From Bondarzewia mesenterica (taxonomy: Eukaryota; Basidiomycota; Agaricomycetes; Russulales; Bondarzewiaceae): DNA of 56,710 nt. Positions 13,201 through 23,080 of the stretch are shown here, piece by piece. A model generated the notes under the pieces. That model searched no databases, was not told where the DNA came from, and saw only the letters and a list, made by a program, of their open reading frames with translations. The DNA lies in the NCBI GenBank assembly GCA_004802705.1, contig SGPL01000182.1:1-56710 (forward strand), given 5' to 3'. A program made the translations under genes and the position numbers. Positions within the stretch are counted from its first letter, which is position 1, and each line of letters starts with the position of its first letter.

Positions 13201-14459
13201 GGAGCCCGAGTACATCTCGATTCAATGCAACCGCCTCATGCAGGTCAACTCGCTGACCCAGACGGGCGAATCGTGTGGTAAGGGTGCTCGCAAGATTGAT
13301 GATGAACTTCAGTCGATTCGAATCATGCGCGGAGAGGAGAACGAGAGTTTGCCTATAAAGCCAAACCGCTCCTTGGAGGTCTGAAACTCGGCCTGATCGA
13401 TTAAACTCGTCAAGTAGGCCAGCAGCACGGTAGCCCAACCCATACACCTCCACGATATCTGTCCCAACCTCGCGAGCATTGCGCCGTAGTGAGATTGCAC
13501 TCAGTAGGTCCCGAGGCTGACCGGTCTGGCTGAATCTCATGACTAGGGCGGCAGCAAGGGCAAGGAGGGAGGATAGTCGCTCTAGATGTGATGCAGGTCG
13601 GAGACGCAGCGCTTCACGGTGCAACGAAACTGCCTCGTACACATCTTGAAGTAGACCAGTAAGATGGAATCGTACAACAAGTGCATCAGCGAGGCCAGTC
13701 AGTGAAACCGAGCATTTGGTATGAGATGGTCCACGCAAACGAAGAGCATCACGATGCAAGCAAATTGAGAGATTGAGGCTGGAAATGTCAGGTGCTCGAT
13801 GGAATTCGGTCAGGATGCCAAATGCGAGATCGGTCATCTCGGACGATTGATCATGACTTTCGATAACCGCATCTCGCCTAGAGTGCCGATGACCCTAAGG
13901 AAGCCCACAGATTAGGATATCATTCCGGTGGATGGACAACCAAGAGCATACGTTAAAGGTGCATCCGTAGATGGTCTCTGATGCAGATTTCCGGGTACTC
14001 CGCCACTGTTCAAGGATTTCATTATACAGTTTAATGACCTCATCAAGGTCTGCGATCTGCCTAGTCCAATTGAATCTAGTCATAAGAGCCGTAGCGAGGA
14101 GATTGAGTGATTCTGATCGGTGAGGATGGGGGGCGGGGCGCAAAGCGAGAGCTTCACGGAATAGATAAATAGCATTTTCAAGAGCCGAGAGCTGACCAGC
14201 CTGCTTGCATTCAATAAGGAGAGAATTGGCAAGATCATATGTCAATTGGTCTTCATTTTCGGTGGTGGCGTCTATGCCCTGTTGGAAGGATCATGTAAGA
14301 CTAATTAGCTGGTGAAGGTGAAGGGATTGATCGCAGATACATGAGCTGGAGAGTCGATGCAAGTGGACTCGGAGCCTGCGACGGACTTCCGTTGGTAGCT
14401 GAATCAGATGCATGATACTGTAGATCCAATACTCGGCAACATACCTCAGTAGGATCCAT
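10279..14459 (-). CDS. TPR-repeat protein with C-terminal CHAT (caspase-like) domain
   Basis: Exons: 14445-14459 (tentative first exon, M-D-P-T-E), 13952-14278, 11177-13894, 10524-11110 and 10279-10468; 1278 residues. Residues about 20-780 are made of roughly 45-residue tetratricopeptide units recurring as DLDEAVxLHREAL...LRPAPHPDR with SLNNLAxAL...TRF. The C-terminal 260 residues match the CHAT domain (caspase HetF associated with TPRs). RLWWCSTGPFAFLPVHAAG starts it, followed by the histidine motif AHFACHG (about 1137-1143) and the cysteine motif LCACQTATG (about 1180-1188). GVVATLWSIHDEDGP is rebuilt exactly across the last intron. The His-Cys pair expected for a caspase-clan peptidase is therefore kept. 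No NB-ARC or NACHT NTPase is visible. Role by inference: a sensor-effector protease, possibly in regulated cell death or non-self response. The 184-base first intron is the weakest part. Confidence 0.88.
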
Positions 14460-15079
14460 AATACGATGAATCTTTGCTGTTCACAAGCGAGTTGATCCAG
14501 TCGATCGTGAAGATATCTTCCTGTAGCTCAAGGGGGCTAGGGACCTTTGAGTCCGAGCTGTGTAGTATGTGCGGGGCAAAGTGCTAGAGCGGAGATTGAC
14601 ATGACTTCGATTGGGTAGCGCGTCGCGTGGCACGCCTCCTCACGGAACCAGATCAATTGATATACCGTTCAGTGTCCTGAGATCAACGAGCTATCCTGGC
14701 AACCCAGCTCCTCCTCGTTCTTTGGTTTGAGCTTGCGCACGTTGTAGTTGCAACTTGGAAAATAAGGTGACCAACGCGGAGACCGTGCCAACCTAGTCTA
14801 TTTAGCTTGCAGTGGCCAACCATCTTTTACACTGGTAGCGATGGATGTGTTGTGCTCGTCGATGTTGTCTGTGTGCCTTTTTGAATACACTAATGTTTGT
14901 CCTTGTATGGACTAGGGTTGCGGATGTCGGCCCTGCGAGCAGGTGATAATACACTGTAATCCACGTTTCCGCAGGTTTCCGCGAGGAAGTTCGGATACAC
15001 ACTGCAGAATCCAGAACCCAGATGGTTGGTCTCGCAATACTCAGAACCGCTTCATCTGGTCAGCAAGTCGAACTGTGTC
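14460..15079. other. Divergent intergenic region
   Basis: This gap of about 620 bases separates the divergent starts of the TPR-CHAT gene (-) and the alpha/beta hydrolase (+), so it probably contains both promoters. It also holds an in-frame extension of the hydrolase frame back to a stop at 14957 without an ATG. No separate gene seen. Confidence 0.55.
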
Positions 15080-16356
15080 ATGATGAAACATGGGCTTTGC
15101 GCTCTCCACGACACGGGGCCACCGAAAGGCAGCGATAACTACACCACTTTAGTCGTTTTACATGGATATGCGTGGCACTCCGGTCAGTATAGATGTCTTT
15201 CTCTATCTTGTACATCCTTATCAACTGAGGCTGATGTAGCGGTCTTCATCCGTCTTCTCCCCCTCTCCGAGAAATACAACTCGCGCGTCGTCCTGGTCAA
15301 TCGACGTGATTATCCAGGAGCCATTCCTTTCGACGAGGAAGAACTTCGCAGGCTAAACTCAGTAATCCCAGCTACGCCCGACGCCGCGGCGAACATCAAG
15401 ATGTATATGAAAGACCGCGCCAGGGAGCTCTACGGCTTTCTAGAGGATTTCGTGAAGACTGAGGAAATCCCTCCTTCGGCTGGAGACACGGGCGGTCTTG
15501 TGGTCGCGGGCTGGTCATTCAGCACGATTTGGATGACTGCGCTTCTCGCGCATGTCTCGACATTCCCGCGCAACGACGTTGAGCTGCATCGTTACGTTCG
15601 GCGCGTAGTCGCCTACGGTACGCCCTATTTGACCAGATTCCTTCTTGTCGCTGATCATCTCTTGATGGTGCACCTTTCGAATTTGTTCCGCACAGATCCT
15701 CCTTACCATTCCCTTGGATACCCACCTCCAGCCGAATTTTACAATCCCCTGAGTCATGCATCTCTTCCTCGGGGTGAAGGTGCCAAGCTCTTCCCAGCGT
15801 GGGTTTCGGGATATTATAGACATGGTGATTCACCCTCCGAGCTCGAACATCGTACTGCATTACATGAGCCTCGCCCGACGATTTTAACAATGTCCCAGGA
15901 GGACGTCTTGTCGGCCCTACACGCTGCACCCACTGATCCCGGAGGGTCAGACGCAATCCTCTTAGAGGCCGGTATTCGCCATGGACTGTATGCGTCCCTG
16001 AAAGAGGCAGCATTATACCCACCCACGTCAACCTCCCTAGAGACTGTATCCAAGAATCATTGGCCCGATGTGGAGGTACGATATCTTTGGTGTGACCATT
16101 CGGTTTGGGAGATGCCATGGGGAACATGGGCGTTACAGGCGGAGCTCGAGACCTCGAAAAGATCTGGGAAGCGAATGAGGAATATTCGGCTTGTGAGATT
16201 GCGAGGGGCCAACCATTTTGTATGCCTGATCCCATTTCTTGGGATCAATGTACTCACTCGATGCTGATATCGTTCATATAGGCACACTGGGACCAGCCGG
16301 AGCGTGTTTTCCGAGCCTTGCTGGAAAACGGCAATGCTGATGACTATCATCTATGA
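15080..16356 (+). CDS. Alpha/beta hydrolase-fold protein
   Basis: Three exons: 15080-15182, 15240-16219 and 16282-16356, 385 residues. The oxyanion region reads VVLHGYAWHSAVF, rebuilt across the first intron. The nucleophile elbow reads VVAGWSFST, with the serine as presumed nucleophile. The C-terminal histidine lies in RGANHFAHWDQPER, rebuilt across the second intron. This gives the order expected for the fold. The frame stays open upstream of 15080 to about 14960 without an ATG, so the first of two adjacent ATGs (15080, 15083) was chosen; a further 5' exon is possible. Substrate unknown (esterase, lipase or epoxide-hydrolase-like). The second half of the gene and its 3' flank are duplicated at 21812-22999, beyond the ATPase gene. 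Confidence 0.85.
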
Positions 16357-16884
16357 TCATGCTAAACGCCGGAGGCCTGATAAAGGTGAGTTAAAACTGG
16401 ACAGAGTACCTACATGATCAAAGCGGTTGAGCAGATTATACTCTCAGCCAAGTTTTCCCTTTTCGTCTAACTCGCGAAACAAGGTGAAATCGAGCATGGG
16501 ATTGCGTGGCCAAGCACCTCGGACTCAGACATGTCCTGCGACGGGACGAAGGGTAAGGATTATGTTCTGTATCATAGTACAACTATGAATATATGCCAAG
16601 ATCTGATTCAAAACGTTATTTAACGGGCAATCGCAGAGACTGCGTGGGGAACGACAGCGTACGTCTATGTATACTTTTACTGGACCATTCCCACTTGATG
16701 ATGGAACCGGGGAGATGTGAATCGGCTCTCCAACCAATCTTCGTGTTCTTTGCCCTGCGTGACATTACTGTCTAAGAACTCCGTGTCGCCGCCTTCGCCG
16801 CCCAAATGCGGGCTATTTGGCCTACCGAGCGAGGTGCAGCTGAAAAAGATATTGACGGTTCCCCCAAAGATCCACAGGTCGCTT
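15698..16884 (+). repeat. Left copy of a 1.19 kb direct duplication
   Basis: This segment starts inside the hydrolase coding sequence (at the PPYHSLGYPPP codons), covers its intron 2 and last exon, and continues about 530 bases past the stop. It matches 21812-22999 in the same orientation. Two 60-base stretches I compared base by base have two and three mismatches; other parts differ more. The intron is present in both copies, so this is a DNA-level duplication rather than a processed copy. Confidence 0.9.
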
Positions 16885-16902
16885 TTCTGTCCCCAGCGAT
16901 AA
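16717..16902 (+). other. Small ORF shared by both copies of the duplication
   Basis: A 61-codon open frame. Its core (KNSVSPPSPPKCG, then GLPSEVQLKKILT) recurs in frame at 22874-23080 with five to six amino-acid changes, some at adjacent bases. Homology between the copies stops near 16884, and this copy ends soon after in an unrelated tail. It may be a fragment of a larger gene whose 3' part survives only in the right copy. I do not recognise the protein. Whether it is translated is unknown. Confidence 0.3.
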
Positions 16903-17399
16903 GGGCCCATCACGCACCGTTTGTAACTGCGTCAATTAGGAAAATGAGGAGGAATGGCGAAAACAGCTCAGAGACGAGAAAGGAGGCACGGTGAGGGGTT
17001 ATCACCCAGACTGATCCAGGGGAAGCACCGAATCGTTGGAGCAGTACCGAGTCGTTGGGGCAGTTTCATCTCCCATACACTCGACGACTGCGGGTTGTTG
17101 GACAATCACCGCAAAGATTGTGACCCCCTCTTCTAATGCCTTAACCAGAACACTGAGCATGTGTACTCCTCGTTGACCTGATCGCGTAGAGCCCGTCAAG
17201 TTAACGTTAGACTCAGCTGACGGGCCAGGGGCCAGTGTTGAGGAATGGCGAAATCCCCGCACGCGGAATACTGAACATTTTCCCCACCACCGGGTGTCAA
17301 GCAGATATACGGCTAGCGCTGTGTGCCTATCCTCATCCAAATAAAAGGGGACCCGGCGGTGGAAAGGGCGCCCTAGGACTTGCGTACCCTACTGCCATC

Positions 17400-20300
17400 A
17401 TGGTTGATTCTACTGAAAAAAGTCCAAGTGCGAAAGCTGTGGAGTCTTTGGCCAAGACAGATCCGCCGAATGACTATGATCTGCAGATACGGTAAGAAAG
17501 CTCACTGTAACTTATACGTGCCTAAATCTCATCTCTCTTCCGATTAGCTATCGCACACTGTCGGTCCATATCGATGAGGCTCATAACGACAAGAGGGCGG
17601 TCCAGGAAGATCCGAAAGATCCTGCTACCGCTATCCGTAACATTGATGTTCATCTGCTCACCACAGACGACGTCCTGAACCGTTTCTCTACTTCCTCGAA
17701 GATGGGCCTCGACAATGCTGCTGTTCAACGCCGAGCAAAGTCCGGCGGCAAGAACATCATCTCCCCGCCTAAGACTAATCATTGGAAGAAGGCGCTCAAC
17801 TATGTCTTCGGAGGCTTCAACTTCCTGATGTGGATCGCATTCATTGTCACGATAGTATGTTTATACCGGTGTTCTCACCTATGGTAGAGCTGCATCCGTC
17901 GGCTTTCTAGCTGTCCTACAAGCCCCTTGGAGAGCCAAATCCTGCGGTCTTCAATCTTGGCGTTGCAGTTCTTTTGGTACGTCATGGCAATGCCTCTTCT
18001 CGAAGCTGCTTATGCTAATTGCTCCCGTAGCTTCTGGTCATCGTTGTCTCGGCCACCTTCTATGCCTTCGTGGACTGGCATGCATCGCGCATCATGAACT
18101 CAATCAAGACTCTGATTGCGGAGGAGGCCACCGTCATCCGCGATGGTGAACAACAGGCCGTGCCTGCCAGAGACGTTGTCGTCGGCGACCTCGTTGTGCT
18201 TCACATGGGCGACCGCGTTCCTGCCGATATCAGACTCGTCCAAGCGTCTAGCGACCTGAGATTTGACCGCTCGCTTCTGACAGGAGAGAGGTGACGTTTC
18301 CCGCCATCCTCTGCATTATATCAGTTTCACTGACTGTTGTTACTAGTGATATGGTCCCTGGAGCGCTAGAAAGCACCTCCGACAACGCCCTTGAAACAAG
18401 GAACCTTGCTCTCACATCCACATTCGTTGTGCAAGGAAATTGCACCGGTGTCGTTTTCGCCATTGGCGACAAGTCCGTCATGGGTTGCATCGTCGCCATG
18501 TCAGGTGAAACCAAGTTCAAGCTGACTACAGTGCAGAAGGAAGTCTGGTTCTTCACGAAGATCGTGTCCGCCCTCGCTCTCTCCCTCTTCTGTATATCTA
18601 TCATTGTCTGGGCTGCTTGGTTAAGAAGGAGCTTTCCGGGTTATGAGACGGCTAGCGGGGCGATCATCAATTCAATCGGCTGCTTGACGGCGTTTGTTCC
18701 TCAGGTACGTTCTCATTGTCAGGCTCCGCCGATGACGCTATGCTGATGGCTTGTAGGGTCTACCTGTGTGCGTTGCACTGTCTCTGACGATCATCGCAAA
18801 ACGCATGGCGAAGCGAAACGTTCTCGTCAAGAATCTTGCCACGATCGAGACGTTGGGCTGCATGTCTGTCCTGTGCTCTGACAAGACCGGTACGCTTACG
18901 GTCGGAAGGATGGTGAGTGGTTCAACATTGCTTTGCAACATCTGCTGACGCTATCAATGTCAAGTCTCTGCAAAACGTAGCATTTTTTGATGACCAATTC
19001 CAGGTCGATGAGGTACGAAAGGAATACTCTGCTCTGGGTGGCCCGGCAGCTCCGGAGGCATTCAGGGCTCTTCATCAAATAGCCCGCCTTTGCAACGGAG
19101 CCAAGTTCGACTCTGCCTCGGTCCATCTTCCTGTTGAAGAACGCACCATCAAGGGTGATGCCACTGACACCGCAGTACTCCGCTTCTCCGAGACCCTTGT
19201 CATCCCATCTCTCGGTGTGGACACTGCTTCGTTAATGGATGCTCACGAAAAGCTCTTCGAGATCCCCTTCAATTCGCGCAACAAGTGGATGCTCACCGTA
19301 GTTCGTGAAAAGCATAAGCCGTCGGGCTCTGGACCAAACACATGGATGCTCGTCAAGGGCGCGCCCGATGTTCTCTTCCCTACTTGCAGCAGTGTCATGC
19401 AAAGCGATGGTTCAACGCTGCCCATGACTCCCAGTAATCGCAACCGTCTCTTCGCACTCCAAGAAGATTGGAGCAACCAGGGTCAGCGGGTCCTTGCGTT
19501 GTGTCGCCGCTCACTTAACGACGTGAACTTCAACCTGGAGACGATGTCTGGGAATGAGGTCGAAAAAATGATGTATGCCGAATTACAGGGACTTACATTG
19601 GTCGGGTTGGTCGGTATTCGCGACCCTCCCCGTGCAGATGTTCCGGGTGCTGTAGAAGCTATCCGCCGGGCTGGCGTCCGCATGTTCATGGTCACTGGTG
19701 ACTTCAAACTCACAGCTCTCGCGATTGCCAAACAAGTATGCCTCTACTGTTGTTACATTTACGCCAAGGCACTGACACCTGAACACAGGTTGGAATCGTC
19801 ACTCAAGACAAGGTCGACACGCTAGAGCACATGCGTTCTTCTGATACCGCGAAGCACTTCATCGACGCACCGCCTCCAGAGATCAGGCCTTCAGATGATG
19901 ATGCACCCAGAGCGTTGATTCTCACTGGCAATGATATCGAGTCTCTGACCCCTGGGGATTGGAATATTGTCGTCGGTCATTACACGGAGATCGTCTTCGC
20001 GCGCACCACGCCGGAACAGAAATTGCGCATCGTAGAAGAGGTGAAGGCTCGCGGAGACAATACTGTTGCGGTTACCGGTGACGGCGTGAACGATGCCCCT
20101 GCACTCAGAGCGAGCGACATCGGAGTCGCTATGGGTAGCGGGAGTGATGTTGCCAAGGAAGCTGGTTAGTCTATCAGATGTTGTGCCGCGCTAACTCACT
20201 CACGACGTACCCAGCGGCGATGGTTCTGCTTAATAACGACCTCTCGTCGATCGTTGTGGCCATCGAGATGGGACGTCTTGTCTTCGACAACTTGAAGAAG

Positions 20301-21274
20301 GTTATGATATATCTGATGCCAGTACGTCCTTGATTAGTCTTTCGACCAGTCGCAAATTTTCATCCGCTCTCCCAGGCCGGGACCTACACAGAATTCATGA
20401 CTGTCTTTGCGACCGTTTTTCTGGGAATGCAGCTGGCACTTAGCTCCTATCTGCAAGTCTGCTTCTCCATTACGAACGATGTCGTTATGTCCATTTCGTT
20501 GATGTACGAGAAGCCTGAAGCAGGTTCGTATACATTTGTAGCTCGTCTTTTGCTCCAACTAAGACATTCATAGACCTCATGTTGCGCAAGCCCCGCAATG
20601 CGCGTACCGACCGCTTGACTGATTGGAAGTTCTTCTTCCAGATATATCTGGTATGTTCCATGGAATTTTTATATCATTCCTTCTCAATCTCATCTTTCCC
20701 CAATGAATAGTTCATCGGCCTCATGATGTGGCCATGCGCAATGAGCATGTGGTTCCTATATATGAAACAACAAGGCCTGCGCTTCTATGACGTTATTCTC
20801 GTATACTCCAACTGGCAAGATGGATACCATGGCTACAGTCTAGAGCAGCTCACTCACTTCGTCTCTGTCGGGCAATGCATCTAGTACGTACATCCGCTGC
20901 TCTTGACTTTGTTTGCGCTGACATCTTGCAGCTATGTCACCATGGTGTTCATGCAATACGGCGGATTGTTGTCCGTGAGGAATCGTCGTGTCTCTATTTT
21001 GCAGTCCAATCCGCTCTGGGGCCCACGCCGCAACCTTGTAGTGCCCATGGGTATGATCGGCACGGCGCTGATCGCTGTGGTAAACTTGTATGGTCACGGA
21101 TTGCAGAGGGTTTTCGGCACGACACCGATCCCCGGCATGTTCTGGGGCATACCTTTTTCGTTCGCGCTTGCTATCTTGATAATGGATGAGATCCGCAAGC
21201 TTCTAGTGAGAACGTATCCGAAGGTGCGTACGATCATGACTCGCGACAACATGATGACGCTGATGTACCTTTAG
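17400..21274 (+). CDS. P-type ATPase, Na,K-ATPase-like alpha chain (fungal P2 type)
   Basis: Thirteen exons: 17400-17491, 17548-17854, 17911-17976, 18031-18290, 18347-18704, 18757-18912, 18965-19735, 19789-20164, 20215-20321, 20376-20523, 20574-20650, 20711-20883 and 20932-21274; 1077 residues. The actuator motif TGES is rebuilt across an intron (about 238-241). The phosphorylation site is CSDKTGTLT (Asp near 403). KGAPD lies in the nucleotide-binding domain, and the hinge is [10 protein letters not shown] (about 766-775). The order and the stretch [14 protein letters not shown] before M7 resemble animal Na,K-ATPases and the fungal ACU-type K/Na pumps more than ENA or H+ pumps. M4 reads VPQGLPV, with Gln where Na,K-ATPases have Glu. 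Hydrophobic stretches fit ten membrane segments at the plasma membrane. ATAAAAG lies 59 bases before the ATG. Function by family: ATP-driven export or import of alkali cations. Confidence 0.9.
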
Positions 21275-21811
21275 TCCTTCATAGCGAAGATGGCATGGTA
21301 ACGTTAGTGTAATGAGGTGGATTTCTTGGTGTTATCAAGCGTCTAAGTAATACCATCCGGTCTAATCCGACTATGCACCAGGGACAATCTTGTGGTACAG
21401 ACCCATTGTATAGCAGACGCCATAATATATATTCCATCCCGGTATGTGTAGATGATGGGCAATGAGGCAAAGAGCCAAGAAGTGAGAGCCAAGAAGTCGC
21501 CACTGCGAAGGGTTCAAAGATAGAGACAATGTGGAAAATATGGGTAATAAGAGCGCATGTCTGTCCACTCCAGTTTTGCCCTCCCTCACAAGCTGCATCT
21601 TCGTATCGTCTTCATTGCTCTCAACGACCCATAATATAGGATTGATTGTGGACTAGACAGTGCACCTAAGAGCCGTCCGAGTCTACGTGCAAGATCAATT
21701 TCTTTGGAAAGTATCTCAGAAAACGAACTTTCCTGTGTCATCAATGAGTCCTTCCTGGCGAATTATTCGCGAGCTCGTAGCTGCCAGCTCCATGAGTGGC
21801 ATTTTGGGCGG
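21275..21811. other. 3' flank of the ATPase gene
   Basis: About 540 bases between the ATPase stop and the left edge of the right duplication copy. Only short frames, no motif. Presumably the ATPase 3' untranslated region and spacer. Confidence 0.55.
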
Positions 21812-22470
21812 TCCTCCTTACCATTCTCTCGGATACCCACCCCCAGCTGGATTTTACAGTTCCCTGAGTCATGCATCCCTTGCTCCGGGTGAAGGTGCCA
21901 AACTCTCCCCGCATGGATTTCTGGATATTATAGACATGGTGATTCACCCTCTGAGCTCGAACATTATACTGCATTACCTGAGCCTCGCCCGACAATTCTA
22001 ACAATGTCCCAGGAGGACGTCTTGTCGGCCCTACACTCTGCACCCACTGATCCCGGAGGATCAGACGCAATCCTCTTAGAGGCCGGTATTCGCCATGGAC
22101 TGTATGCGTCCCTGAAAGAGGCAGCGGTATACCTACCACCGTCAGCCTACCTAGAGAATGTATCCAATAATCATTGGCCCGATGTAGAGGTACGATATCT
22201 TTGGTGTGACCATTCGGTTTGGGAAATGCCATGGGGGACAGGGGCGTTACAGGCGGAGCTCGAGACGTCGAGGAGATCTGGGAAGGGAATGGGGAATATT
22301 CGGCTTGTGAGATTGCGAGGGGCCAACCATTTTGTATGCCTGATATCATTTCTTCAGATAAACGTACCTGCTCGACGACGATAGCGTTCGTGTAGGCATA
22401 CTGGGACCAGCCGGAGCGTGTTTTCCGAGCCTTACTGGAAAACGGCAATGTCGATGACCATCATCTATGA
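21812..22470 (+). pseudogene. Truncated alpha/beta hydrolase copy
   Basis: This matches the second half of the hydrolase at 15080-16356, including its intron 2 and last exon down to the TGA. It lacks the first half, including the oxyanion region and the serine nucleophile. Around 21903-21915 one base is missing relative to the parent, which shifts the frame and leads to an early stop near 22001. The downstream part still reads well in a different frame from 22004 (MSQEDVLSALHSAPT). Both defects make a functional hydrolase unlikely. Confidence 0.85.
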
Positions 22471-22999
22471 TCATGCTCAACGCCGGAGGCCGGATAAAGC
22501 TGAGTTAAAACTGGACAGAGTACATACATGATCAAAGCGGTTGAGCAGATTGTCCTCTCAGTCAAGTTTTCCCTTTTCGTCACTCGCGAAACAAGGTGAA
22601 ATCGCGCGTGGGATTGCGCAGTGGCCAAGCGCTCAGACTCAGACATGTCCTGCGACGGGACGAAGCATGAGGATTATGTTCTGTATCAAATTAATACAAC
22701 TATGAATATATGTCAAGATCTGATTCAGAACGTTAGTCAACGGGCAGCTGCAGGGATTGCGTGGGGAACGACAACGTACGTCTATATATACTCTTACTGA
22801 CCCCCTTCTGACTTGATGGAACTGGGGAGATCTGAACCGGCTCTCCAACCAATCTTCGTGCTGTCTACCCTGCGTGACACTACTGTCTAAGAACTCCATG
22901 TCGCCGCCTTCGCCGCCCAAACGCGGGAAAATTGGCCTACCGAGCGAGGTGCATCTGAAAAAGATATTGACGATTTCTCCAAAGATCCACAGGACGCTT
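21812..22999 (+). repeat. Right copy of the 1.19 kb direct duplication
   Basis: Partner of 15698-16884 in direct orientation, placed just beyond the ATPase gene, so the pump is bracketed by the two copies. Left of 21812 and right of about 22999 the similarity stops sharply. No inverted termini were seen at the edges. Confidence 0.9.
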
Positions 23000-23080
23000 G
23001 CAGAAAAAACGAAGCGAGAGGAGCGCGTCCAACGTATGATGGAATTCCAGCGCCCTTCACTTACTTACTCGTCCTCATAG
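22874..23080 (+). other. Small ORF at the right duplication edge, antisense overlap with the RRN5-like gene
   Basis: A 68-codon open frame sharing GLPSEVHLKKILT with the left copy but continuing in unique sequence as a charged, helix-like tail (EKTKREERVQRMMEFQRP). Its last 16 bases overlap the 3' end of the RRN5-like gene on the other strand. Composition of the tail is protein-like, so this may be the true 3' end of a gene of which the left copy has only a piece. Unrecognised. Confidence 0.3.

Noticed and set aside
10279..14459. Classical NLR (NB-ARC or NACHT) architecture for the CHAT protein
   Set aside because: No P-loop or other NTPase motif is seen between the TPR array and the CHAT domain or at the N-terminus.
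15519..16235. A 238-codon open frame on the minus strand opposite the hydrolase
   Set aside because: It lies wholly antisense to motif-bearing exons, and the same mirror frame reappears in the duplicated copy only because the DNA is duplicated. No motif of its own.
4034..16356. A secondary-metabolite cluster (monooxygenase, hydrolase, transporter-like pump)
   Set aside because: No synthase, terpene cyclase, cluster regulator or MFS exporter is present; the pump is a cation ATPase and the other neighbours are unrelated.
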